A stretch of 64,000 nucleotides of DNA from Micromonospora pisi (GTDB lineage Bacteria > Actinomycetota > Actinomycetes > Mycobacteriales > Micromonosporaceae). Of the stretch, positions 51,975 through 60,081 are shown piece after piece (within the stretch, counting starts at the first letter, position 1; each line of letters starts with the position of its first letter). The DNA lies in assembly GCF_003633685.1 (NCBI RefSeq), contig NZ_RBKT01000001.1, forward strand, positions 5,146,001 to 5,210,000, written 5' to 3'. The position numbers and the translations under genes are program-made. The notes under the pieces were generated by a model, which was not told the origin of the DNA, ran no database searches, and saw only the letters and a list, made by a program, of their open reading frames with translations.

Positions 51975-54900
51975 GTGAGCACCGGACCTACGACCCTGCC
52001 CGAAAACGGCCCGCCGGAACACGGGGCGCGGCGCCGCTGGTTGCCCCGACTTCGGGACACCAGGATTCGGTCCAAACTTGCGCTCATCCTGGTGGTGCCG
52101 GTCGCGGCGGTCCTCGCGCTGGCCACGGTCCGATTGGTCGACGTCGGCCAGACGGCCCTGGACGCGAACATGATCCGGTCGTTGACCGCGCTCTCGACCG
52201 ACGTGTCGGGGCTCACCCAGGATCTGCACAAGGAGCGGATGGCAGCGGCTGTCTACCTTGCCGACCCGGGCACCGACCCGGAGCAGTACAACCTGGCGGT
52301 CCGGCGTACGGACGAGCGGATCACCGCGTACACCGACGAGCGCAACAGCATCGGCAACGTGCCGGAGTCGATGCAGGCGCGGATCGCCAAGATTGACGGC
52401 CACCTGGCGACGCTGAACGGCACCCGCCAGGAGGTGCTCGACCGCAAGCAGATGCTCGTCGTCGAGGCGGTGCTGCGCTACGGCGTGATCCTCGCCGACC
52501 TCGGGAACTACGGCGAAACACTGGGTGAAGTCTCCGGTGAGGGCCGGGTGGCGGACAGCCTCCGTGCCGTCGCCGCCTTCGCCCGCGCCAAGGCGGGTGC
52601 CGCGGAGGAACAGGCGGTGGGTTACGCCGCGCTTCGGTCGGGTCAGCTCGACGAGGAGCAGTTCTCCGCCTTCCTGGCCACCCAGACCAGCCAGCAGGAG
52701 GCGCTGGCCTCCTTCGAACTGGCCGCCTCGGCGAGCCAGAACGAACTGGTGGACCGGACCTACAGCGGTGACGCGGTCACCCTGGCGGAGCGGGCCGTCT
52801 CCGAGGTCGGCCGTGCGGTCAACTCGACGACGACCCCCGCGTTCGCCAAGACCACGTCGGACGCGATCGGCGCGGTCATCGACCTGATGCGCTGGGCGGA
52901 GGTCCAGCTCGAGGGCGAGCTGCTCGCCCAGGCGGACCAGGCCCAGTCGGACGTGGTCCAGCAGGCGGTGATCGAGTCGATCGTGGTGTTGATCACGCTG
53001 ATCGTCGCCATCGCGCTCGCCGTGGTGCTGGCCCGGTCGCTCAACTCCTCGCTGCGCCGGCTGCGTGAGGGCGCCCTCTCGGTGGCCAACCACGACCTGC
53101 CCGACGCGGTCAGCCGGCTGCAGAACGTCGGCAGCATCGGCGACGGCGGGGTGGAGGAGATCGTCCGCCAGGTCCGGGACCCGATCCGGTTGGACAACCG
53201 GGACGAGGTCGGACAGGTGGCACTCGCCTTCAACGTCGTACACCGGGAAGCCGTCCGGGTCGCGGCGGAACAGGCCGCCCTGCGGACCAGCGTCTCGGCC
53301 ATGTTCCTCAACCTGGCCCGTCGAAGCCAGGCGCTGGTCGACCGCATGATCGGCGAACTCGACATGATCGAGCGCGGCGAGGAGGACCCGAAGCGGTTGG
53401 CCCAGCTCTTCGAGCTGGACCACCTGGCCACCCGAATGCGCCGCAACGACGAGAACCTGCTGGTGCTCGCCGGTGCCGACTCGACCGCGCCCCGACGTGA
53501 CGACGCGCTCCTGGTGGACGCGTTGCGGGCCGCGCAGTCCGAGGTCGAGGCGTACAACCGGATCGAGTTCGGCACGGTCGACACGGACATCTCGGTGGCC
53601 GCGCACGCGGTCAACGACGTGGTCCGGCTCGTCGCCGAACTGCTCGACAACGCGACCCGGTTCTCGTCGCCGAACACCGTCGTGGTCGCCGACGCCCGTC
53701 GGATCCGCGACTACGTCCTGATCCAGGTCGAAGACCGTGGTCTGGGGCTGAGCGAGGAACAGCTCGACGCGCTCAACCGCCGGTTGGCTGCTCCGCCGAC
53801 GGTCGACGTGGCCGCGTTCCGGCTGATGGGTCTCGCCGTGGTCAGCCGCCTCGCCTCCCGGTACGGCATCCGGGTGGAGCTGCGCCGCAACGTCGAGGGT
53901 GGAACGGTCGCCCAGGTGACCCTGCCCAGCGACACCGTGGTGCTGCCGCAACTGCGGGGCCGCGAACCGCTCGCGACCCGACCCCGTCAGCCGCTCGCGG
54001 TCGAACCGGGTCCGGCCGCCGCACTGCCGGCCGCGCCGGCCTGGTCGGAGCCGATGGCACCGATCGGTGCCCGCAGCTCCGCCGCCACCCTCACCGATCA
54101 GTGGCGGACCACCCCGCCGGCTCCGCCGGTCCCGACGCCGGCCCAGCCTCCCGTGCAGTGGCAGACCGCCGACGTACGGGACAGCACCTTCCAGGTCGGC
54201 GCCACCACCGGGCCGTCCACGCAGCAGTTGGCGGTGCAGCACACGGCCGCCCACCCGCTGGTCACCCCGCCGACCGCGCACGCCAGCATGGCGCCGCCGG
54301 TCGACTCGCACGCCGGATCGCCGACCATGGCGTACCCGACGGTTCGTTCACTGCCGCAGCGGACCGCCGGTGCCTCGGCGGTCCCGAATGCGGCCCCGGC
54401 ACCCTCCGCCGGCCTGCCGGCCGGGCCGGTCGCCGGCCTGGTCGCCGCCACCCCGCCCGCGCCGATGGCCGCCCCGGCGGCCCCGGCACCCCGGGCGGAG
54501 CAGCCGGGCGAGGCGCCGATCTTCCGCGAGATGGAAGCGGTCTGGTTCCGTTCCCACGGACAGGACTCGACCGCGATCTTCAACGTCCCCCCGGGGGGTT
54601 ACCAGACCCCGCCGGCCCCGGCCGTGCCGGCGCCCCGGGCTGCCGAATCGGCAGCCCAGCGCGCCAGCCTCGCGGAGAGCGTCGCGGCTCGTGGTCGGGC
54701 CACGCTGCCGGCCCGCACTCCCGGCCAGACCAGCACCACCGGGTACGGGGGACAGCCGGCCGCACCGCAACCGGTCGCGCCGGTCCGCGCCCCGGAGCCG
54801 GTTCCGCCGGTGCTGGCCCCGGAACCGGTGGCGGCACCCGCCAGCACCGGTAACGAGGCGTGGCGGACGGCGGCGGACGAGGGCTGGGCCCGGGCCACCC

Positions 54901-55133
54901 GCGCGGCCGAGCCGGCCAACGCCGGCACCACCCGATCGGGTCTGCCCAAGCGGGTGCCGCAGGCACAACTGGTACCGGGAGGCGTCGAGACCAAGCCCGG
55001 TCAGGCGCCGAGCCGCCGAACCCCGGACGAGGTACGGGGATTGCTGTCCGCCTACCACCGCGGTGTGCAACGCGGCCGTACGGCCGGCAGTGAGCAGAAC
55101 GGCACGACATCAACCAAGGAGACGAGCCGATGA
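51975..55133 (+). CDS. Conservon sensor histidine kinase-like protein (CvnA)
   Basis: A 1,052-residue membrane protein. It has a helix at about 32-52, an extracellular nitrate/nitrite-sensing (NIT) type domain to about 330, a second helix (332-357) and a HAMP linker. The helical segment FELDHLATRMRRN (about 480-492) holds the likely His. The HATPase part has LVAELLDNATRFS (N box, near 554), VEDRGLGLSEE and EGGTVAQVTLPSD. The last 370 residues are Pro/Ala-rich and disordered. GTG at 51975 with GGAGGCGA upstream. With the next three genes it forms a conservon; the signal is unknown. Confidence 0.9.
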   Translation: MSTGPTTLPENGPPEHGARRRWLPRLRDTRIRSKLALILVVPVAAVLALATVRLVDVGQTALDANMIRSLTALSTDVSGLTQDLHKERMAAAVYLADPGTDPEQYNLAVRRTDERITAYTDERNSIGNVPESMQARIAKIDGHLATLNGTRQEVLDRKQMLVVEAVLRYGVILADLGNYGETLGEVSGEGRVADSLRAVAAFARAKAGAAEEQAVGYAALRSGQLDEEQFSAFLATQTSQQEALASFELAASASQNELVDRTYSGDAVTLAERAVSEVGRAVNSTTTPAFAKTTSDAIGAVIDLMRWAEVQLEGELLAQADQAQSDVVQQAVIESIVVLITLIVAIALAVVLARSLNSSLRRLREGALSVANHDLPDAVSRLQNVGSIGDGGVEEIVRQVRDPIRLDNRDEVGQVALAFNVVHREAVRVAAEQAALRTSVSAMFLNLARRSQALVDRMIGELDMIERGEEDPKRLAQLFELDHLATRMRRNDENLLVLAGADSTAPRRDDALLVDALRAAQSEVEAYNRIEFGTVDTDISVAAHAVNDVVRLVAELLDNATRFSSPNTVVVADARRIRDYVLIQVEDRGLGLSEEQLDALNRRLAAPPTVDVAAFRLMGLAVVSRLASRYGIRVELRRNVEGGTVAQVTLPSDTVVLPQLRGREPLATRPRQPLAVEPGPAAALPAAPAWSEPMAPIGARSSAATLTDQWRTTPPAPPVPTPAQPPVQWQTADVRDSTFQVGATTGPSTQQLAVQHTAAHPLVTPPTAHASMAPPVDSHAGSPTMAYPTVRSLPQRTAGASAVPNAAPAPSAGLPAGPVAGLVAATPPAPMAAPAAPAPRAEQPGEAPIFREMEAVWFRSHGQDSTAIFNVPPGGYQTPPAPAVPAPRAAESAAQRASLAESVAARGRATLPARTPGQTSTTGYGGQPAAPQPVAPVRAPEPVPPVLAPEPVAAPASTGNEAWRTAADEGWARATRAAEPANAGTTRSGLPKRVPQAQLVPGGVETKPGQAPSRRTPDEVRGLLSAYHRGVQRGRTAGSEQNGTTSTKETSR

Positions 55134-55540
55134 ACAGGCCAGCAGCGATGCAGGACATGGGTTGGCTGCTCAGCAACTTCGCCGACAGTGTGGCGGGGAT
55201 CGCGCACGTGGTGGCCGTCTCGGCCGACGGGCTGCTTCTCGCCTCCTCGCGGGACCTGCCGCAGGACCGGGCCGACCAGCTTGCCGCGATCACCTCCGGC
55301 GTGGTCAGTCTGACCGACGGCGCTTCCCGGATGTTCAGCGCCGGTGGGGTGCTCCAGACCGTCATCGAGATGGACAGCGGTTACCTGTTCCTCATGTCCA
55401 TCAGCGACGGTTCCTCGATGGCCGTGCTGGCAGCCCGGAGTTGCGATGTCGGTCAGGTGGGCTACGAAATGGCGCTCCTGGTCGAGCGGGTGGGCGCCGC
55501 GCTGGTGCCATTGCCACGCGAGGCGGTCGTCCGCCCCTAG
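55130..55540 (+). CDS. Roadblock/LC7 domain protein (CvnB)
   Basis: A 136-residue cytoplasmic protein of the roadblock/MglB family, with DMGWLLSNFADSVAGIAHVV and the VVAVSADGLLLASSRDLP strand region. In conservons it acts with the GTPase, probably as a GTPase activator or scaffold. The ATG overlaps the kinase stop by four bases. Confidence 0.93.
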   Translation: MNRPAAMQDMGWLLSNFADSVAGIAHVVAVSADGLLLASSRDLPQDRADQLAAITSGVVSLTDGASRMFSAGGVLQTVIEMDSGYLFLMSISDGSSMAVLAARSCDVGQVGYEMALLVERVGAALVPLPREAVVRP

Positions 55541-55605
55541 CACGGATGTGACCAAGGACGGATGTCGGTGGTGCCGCAACCTCACCGGAAGGAGGTGACC
55601 GTTAG

Positions 55606-55977
55606 ATGGACTACCCCCCACGTCGTGACGATCCACGCGGCGCGTTGGTTCGGCCGTACGCGGTCACCCGCGGCCGTACCGAACCTCGCCAGGACATCGC
55701 CCTCGAGGCGGTGCTCACGGCGACTCCGGCGGCGGTTGCGGAGTCCCGGTTCGCCGGGCATGACAAGCACCGCATCGCGACTGTCTGCGAGGGAAGAGCG
55801 CAGTCGCTGGCGGAGATCGCCGCGTACACCCGGCTACCGCTCGGTGTCGCACGGGTGCTGGTCGCCGACATGGTGGCGGACAGCTTGCTGACGCTGCACA
55901 GTGCCGCTCCCGCGGAAGCGTACGAGGAGCGGATGGAACTGCTTGAGAGGGTGCTAAGTGGACTTCGCAGGCTATGA
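55606..55977 (+). CDS. DUF742 domain protein (CvnC)
   Basis: A 123-residue protein of the DUF742 family: ALVRPYAVTRGRTEP, then a winged-helix-like segment SLAEIAAYTRLPLGVARVLVAD (in part). It is the usual third member of a conservon and may bind DNA or partner proteins; its function is not settled. AAGGAGGTGACC gives a strong ribosome-binding site. It overlaps the GTPase gene by 20 bases. Confidence 0.93.
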   Translation: MDYPPRRDDPRGALVRPYAVTRGRTEPRQDIALEAVLTATPAAVAESRFAGHDKHRIATVCEGRAQSLAEIAAYTRLPLGVARVLVADMVADSLLTLHSAAPAEAYEERMELLERVLSGLRRL

Positions 55978-56581
55978 CCCCGTCGGGGCACGCCGCAACC
56001 GGGGGATCACCTCCGCGAAGATTGTGGTTGCGGGCGGCTTCGGTGTGGGCAAGACGACGCTCGTCGGCGCGGTCTCGGAGATCACTCCGCTGACCACCGA
56101 GGCGGTGATGACAGCGGCCGGTGTCGGCATCGACGATCCGTCGAAGGTGCCGGGCAAGGAGACCACCACGGTCGCCATGGACTTCGGCCGTATCACCATG
56201 GCCCAGGACCTGATCCTCTACCTGTTCGGGACACCGGGGCAGACCCGGTTCTGGTTCATGTGGGACGAGATCATCCGTGGTGCGGTGGGTGCCGCGGTAC
56301 TGGTCGACACCCGGCGGATCACCGACGCCTTCGCGCCGCTCGACTACTTCGAGAACCGGAAGCTGCCGTACGTGGTGGCGTTGAACCGTTTCGACGGTGC
56401 GCCGCAGTACGCGCCGGAGGAGGTGCGGGAGGCCCTGGCCATCGCCCCGCACGTGCCGCTGGTGATGACCGACGCCCGGCACCGGGAGTCGGTCAAGCAG
56501 GTGCTGGTCACGGTGGTGGAGCACGCCATGGCGACCCTCCAGGCGCAACATGGCCGGGGCTTCCCCACCCCGGTCGGCTGA
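55958..56581 (+). CDS. Conservon small GTPase (CvnD)
   Basis: A 207-residue MglA/Rab-like GTPase. G1 GGFGVGKTTLVGA lies near residues 25-37, the G3 equivalent FGTPGQTRFW near 90 and the G4 region ALNRFDG near 143. In other conservons these proteins switch membrane signalling complexes between GTP and GDP states. GTG start 20 bases within the DUF742 gene. A hairpin at 56589-56613 ends the operon. Confidence 0.94.
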   Translation: MDFAGYDPVGARRNRGITSAKIVVAGGFGVGKTTLVGAVSEITPLTTEAVMTAAGVGIDDPSKVPGKETTTVAMDFGRITMAQDLILYLFGTPGQTRFWFMWDEIIRGAVGAAVLVDTRRITDAFAPLDYFENRKLPYVVALNRFDGAPQYAPEEVREALAIAPHVPLVMTDARHRESVKQVLVTVVEHAMATLQAQHGRGFPTPVG

Positions 56582-56588
56582 TCCTCTC

Positions 56589-56613
56589 CGCCCCGGCGAC
56601 CAGCGCCGGGGCG
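56589..56613. terminator. Terminator after the conservon
   Basis: Perfect ten-base stem CGCCCCGGCG with a five-base ACCAG loop, eight bases after the GTPase stop and between convergent genes. Confidence 0.65.
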
Positions 56614-56697
56614 GGGCGTCCTCTCCGGTACGGCTCGGCACCTGGTTCCCGTCGCGCCCAGGCGCGTCGCGAACCCGGTCGCCGAGTGCGGCGGGCG

Positions 56698-57477
56698 CTA
56701 GGGTGAGCCTTCGCTGGCGATCTCCCGCGCCCACGGAAGCAGCAGGCGTTCGGCGGCGGCGGTGAGATAGAAGAGGCTGATGCCGAGCAGTGCGAGCAGG
56801 CCGATGGCGGCGAAGGCCAGTGGCGTGTCCGCCGACTGTCCGGTCAGTACGATGACCGCGCCCAGGCCCGAGTTCGGGCTCTGGATCTCTGCCACCACAG
56901 CGCCGATCACGGCGAGCGAGATGGCGAGTTTCAGGCCCACGAAGACCTGCGGCAGCGCCCACGGCACCCGGATCTTGGCGTAGCTCTGCCAGCGGGAGGC
57001 GCTCAGTGAGCGGGACAGTTCGCCGAGTTCGGCTGGGGTCGAGGTGAGCCCGGCCATGGTGGAGACCACCACCGGGAAGAACGCGATCAGCGCCACCAGG
57101 GCGATCTTCGGGCGGGGCCCGTACCCCATCCAGAGGACCAGCAGCGGGCCGACCGCGACCTTCGGGACCGCGTTGAAGGCCACGATCATCGGCAGTGTGG
57201 CCCGTTCGATGGTTGGCGACGCGGCCAGCAGCAGCGCCACGACCAAACCGGCGCCGGCCGCGATGGCGAAGCCGGCGAGCGTCTCCCAGAGCGTTACCCA
57301 GGTCGCTTCGAGCAGGTAGGCGGGCTCCCGGCGGAACGCGTCGAGCACGTCCGGCGGTGCCGGCAGGAAGAACGGCCGGATGGCGAAGACGATGGTCACG
57401 AGCCACCAGACGGTGATGGTGCCGGCCGCGCCGAGCAGCGGAAGCCCAAGTGCCGACCAGTGCCCCCGGCTCGTCAT
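56698..57477 (-). CDS. Second SsuC/TauC-type ABC permease
   Basis: A 259-residue inner-membrane protein with about six helices and the EAA loop ELSRSLSASRWQSYAKIRVP near residue 155. It closely resembles the permease at 49341. It starts eight bases after the binding-protein gene upstream on the same strand. No ATPase gene is adjacent, so it may use the one at 47140-47925 or another elsewhere. Confidence 0.92.
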   Translation of the reverse strand: MTSRGHWSALGLPLLGAAGTITVWWLVTIVFAIRPFFLPAPPDVLDAFRREPAYLLEATWVTLWETLAGFAIAAGAGLVVALLLAASPTIERATLPMIVAFNAVPKVAVGPLLVLWMGYGPRPKIALVALIAFFPVVVSTMAGLTSTPAELGELSRSLSASRWQSYAKIRVPWALPQVFVGLKLAISLAVIGAVVAEIQSPNSGLGAVIVLTGQSADTPLAFAAIGLLALLGISLFYLTAAAERLLLPWAREIASEGSP

Positions 57478-57485
57478 GCGGTCGG

Positions 57486-58508
57486 TCAGGGCTTCGGTAC
57501 GAGGTCGAAGTCGACCACGGAGTCGGGGCTCAGCCCGCCGGGGATGAGCCCGGCCTGTTCGAGTACGCCGATGCTCCGGGCGGCGCGCTGGCGGTCGATC
57601 ACCCCGATCGTCGCGCCGGCGGCGGGCCGGACGTACGGGGTCATCAGCGTGATCTCCGTGGCGGCGCCCCGGACGTTGACGGCCGGGTTGTGCTTCTTCA
57701 TGATTTCGGCCGCCTCCTCGGGGTGGTCGAGGGTGTACGCCAGGCCGCGCAGTGCCGCGTCCCGGAACCGGCGGACCATCTCGGGCTTCTCCTCGGCGAG
57801 CCCGGCGGTGGTGGTGAGTCCGGTGCCGAGCAGGTCCGGCAGGTGGTCGCGGAACGGGAACACGACCATCTTCTTCCCGGTGACGGTCTCGACGGTGCCC
57901 CTGGTGATGATGAAGGTGCTCAGCACGTCGACCTGGTTGCCGGCGAGCAGGCCGGCGAGTTGCGGCGGCTGGCTGTTGACGACGTCGAGGCTGCCGGCGT
58001 CGAAGCCGGCGAGTTTGCCGTACGCGGGCAGCAGGGTCTGGGTGATCGAGCCGGTGGCCGCCCCGACCCGTTTTCCGGTGAGGTCGGTGGCGGCGGTGAT
58101 GCCGGAATCCTCGGGGGCGAAGATGGCGACCAGGGTGTCCTGGTGCACGGCGGTGATCACGCGGAGGTCGGTGAAGGTGCCGGTCCCGGCCTGGATCATC
58201 AACTGGGTGACGTCGCTGTAGGTGAACTGGGCCCGACCGGAGGCGAGCGCCTGGTTGTTGGTGGCCGGTGCGCCGAGTTGGACCGTCACGTCGAGTCCGG
58301 CCGAGGCGAAGAAGCCCTTCTCGCGGGCGACCCAGGCGAAGGCGTCGTGCCCGCCGGTGCCGAAGCCGGTGAGGTACGTGACCCGGTCCGGGGCGCTGTT
58401 CGGGTCGCCGGCCTGCGGCTCCGGGCTTCCGGTGCAGCCGGCGGCGACGAGTGTCGTGGCGGCCAGTAGGGCAGCGGCCAGAATGCGCGATCGTCCCGTT
58501 TTTCGCAT
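57486..58508 (-). CDS. Second NMT1/SsuA-type ABC substrate-binding lipoprotein
   Basis: A 340-residue lipoprotein with lipobox VAAGC near residue 24. The mature start RVTYLTGFGTGGHDAFAWVA and EKGFFASAGLDVTV parallels the protein at 48196, and the last segment GLIPGGLSPDSVVDFDLVP matches its GAIPPGLTPEQLIDVNLTP, so the two are paralogues. The ATG at 58508 follows GGGGGAG. It forms an operon with the permease gene. Confidence 0.92.
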   Translation of the reverse strand: MRKTGRSRILAAALLAATTLVAAGCTGSPEPQAGDPNSAPDRVTYLTGFGTGGHDAFAWVAREKGFFASAGLDVTVQLGAPATNNQALASGRAQFTYSDVTQLMIQAGTGTFTDLRVITAVHQDTLVAIFAPEDSGITAATDLTGKRVGAATGSITQTLLPAYGKLAGFDAGSLDVVNSQPPQLAGLLAGNQVDVLSTFIITRGTVETVTGKKMVVFPFRDHLPDLLGTGLTTTAGLAEEKPEMVRRFRDAALRGLAYTLDHPEEAAEIMKKHNPAVNVRGAATEITLMTPYVRPAAGATIGVIDRQRAARSIGVLEQAGLIPGGLSPDSVVDFDLVPKP

Positions 58509-58636
58509 GTCTCCCCCGCGAGCGATCCGCCGATCATGCATAGACGTTCTTCGCTGAGGATAGCGATCGGTGGCAGGCTGCGGAACCATTGGTGGCGGAC
58601 GATGTCGGTAATGGGGGCGCTTGCCGGGTCCCTCGC

Positions 58637-59725
58637 TCAGTCGACCGGTAGTCGGTAGCCGCGTTTCACCACGGTCTGCACCACGCCCGGCGTACGCAGT
58701 GCTGCCCGGAGCCGGGCGACGGCCATCTCCACCGCGTGTTCGTCGGCGCCACGGGGGAGGGTGCGCAGCAGGTCGGCGCGGGAGAGGACCCGTCCCGGGG
58801 TGGCGGCCAGGGCCCGCAGCACCGCCATCGGGGCCGGCGCCAGGGGGCGCAGCTCGCCGTCGAGCACCGCCGCGTGACCGCGCAGGGTGAGCAGGTGGTC
58901 GGCGACCTTGACGTGCACCGCCCGGCGGGGAAGCTCGTCCACGATGGTGCGGACCAGGGCGCCGAGTCGGGCCCGGGTCGGGGCGAGCACCGGTACGCCG
59001 TGCCGGCGCAGCGGCGCGGCGGTCACCGGGCCGACGCAGGCGGCCATGACGTCCGCCCGGAGCGCCTCCAGGACGGCGTCGCCGCTGTTGCCGGCGGCGC
59101 GTAACAGGGCGCCGGCGGCCGGTGCGGAGGTGAAGGTGACCGCGTCCACCAACCGGCCGGTGATCAGGTCGACCAGCCGGTGCAGCGGGGCCGGGTCGGT
59201 CGGTGGGGCCCAGCGGTAGACCGGCACCTCGATCACGGTGGCTCCGGCGTCCTCCAGGGCACTGGTGCACTCCGGTTGCCGTTCCCCGTGCAGTTGCATG
59301 GCGATCACCCGGCCCGAGACGCCGCGTCGGCACAGGTGGTCGATCACCTCGTCGCAGCTCTCCGAGAGCGGCGACCACTCGTCGTGCAGGCCGGCGGCCC
59401 GGATCGCACCACGTGCCTTCGGCCCCCGGGCCACGATGTACGCCTCCGAGAGCACCGAGCGCAGCGGCTCGGCCAGCCCCCAGCCCTCGGCCGCCTCCAG
59501 CCAGCCGCGCATGCCGATGCCGGTGTTCGCCATCACCACGTCGGGTGGGTTGTCGAGGCAGGCGCGGGTGGCCGCGCGGAGTTCGGAGTCGTCGGCCAGT
59601 GGCACGATCCGCAGCGCGGGGGCGAGCACCACCCGGGCGCCACGCCGTTCCAGCAGCGCGGCGAGCTCGTCACGTCGCCGGTCGGCGGTCACGCCGATGG
59701 TGTAACCGGCCAGCTCGTCGGACAT
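58637..59725 (-). CDS. nnaR: NnaR-like HemD/winged-helix regulator
   Basis: A 362-residue fusion of a uroporphyrinogen-III synthase (HemD) fold (about 1-255; GYTIGVTADRRRDELAALLE) and an OmpR-type winged helix at the C-terminus (about 275-362; LLRTLPRGADEHAVEMAVAR, VVKRGYRLPVD). Streptomyces coelicolor NnaR has this layout and works with GlnR to activate nitrite reductase genes. Its place directly after nirD, overlapping by one base, supports the same role. It could keep HemD activity, but the regulatory role is more likely. Confidence 0.85.
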   Translation of the reverse strand: MSDELAGYTIGVTADRRRDELAALLERRGARVVLAPALRIVPLADDSELRAATRACLDNPPDVVMANTGIGMRGWLEAAEGWGLAEPLRSVLSEAYIVARGPKARGAIRAAGLHDEWSPLSESCDEVIDHLCRRGVSGRVIAMQLHGERQPECTSALEDAGATVIEVPVYRWAPPTDPAPLHRLVDLITGRLVDAVTFTSAPAAGALLRAAGNSGDAVLEALRADVMAACVGPVTAAPLRRHGVPVLAPTRARLGALVRTIVDELPRRAVHVKVADHLLTLRGHAAVLDGELRPLAPAPMAVLRALAATPGRVLSRADLLRTLPRGADEHAVEMAVARLRAALRTPGVVQTVVKRGYRLPVD

Positions 59726-60081
59726 CAGTTCTCCCGCCGGGTGCCGACCTCGATGACGTTGTCCCGGCAGCGGATGCGGTAGGTGGGCAGGGCCACCCCG
59801 GGCTCGTCGAGGCACTCGCCGGTACGCAGGTCGTACACCTGCTTGTGCAGTGGGGACGCGACCGTGGGGGTGCTGCCCCGGCTGCCGACGATGCCACGCG
59901 ACATGACGTACGCGCCGCCGATCGGGTCGCGGTTGCCGATCGCGAAGAGCTGCCCGTCGTGGGTCCGGAAGACGGCCACCTGCTCGTCGCCGACGAGCGC
60001 GGCGACGCCCCGCTCCGGCTCCACCCTCGGGTACGCGCAGACCGCCGTCCACTCCCGCGTACCGCCGTGGCCCTCACTCAT
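59725..60081 (-). CDS. nirD: Nitrite reductase small subunit NirD
   Basis: NirD is the small partner of assimilatory NADH-nitrite reductase. The 118-residue product has a Rieske-like fold (AVFRTHDGQLFAIGNRDPIG; PLHKQVYDLRTGECLD), but the Cys/His pairs that would hold a [2Fe-2S] cluster are missing, as is usual for NirD. Start ATG at 60081; it overlaps nirB by four bases and nnaR by one. Confidence 0.93.
   Translation of the reverse strand: MSEGHGGTREWTAVCAYPRVEPERGVAALVGDEQVAVFRTHDGQLFAIGNRDPIGGAYVMSRGIVGSRGSTPTVASPLHKQVYDLRTGECLDEPGVALPTYRIRCRDNVIEVGTRREN

Noticed and set aside
51526-51978. A 150-codon frame upstream of the sensor kinase
   Set aside because: No ribosome-binding site, no family resemblance, uneven codon use; it lies in the likely promoter region.
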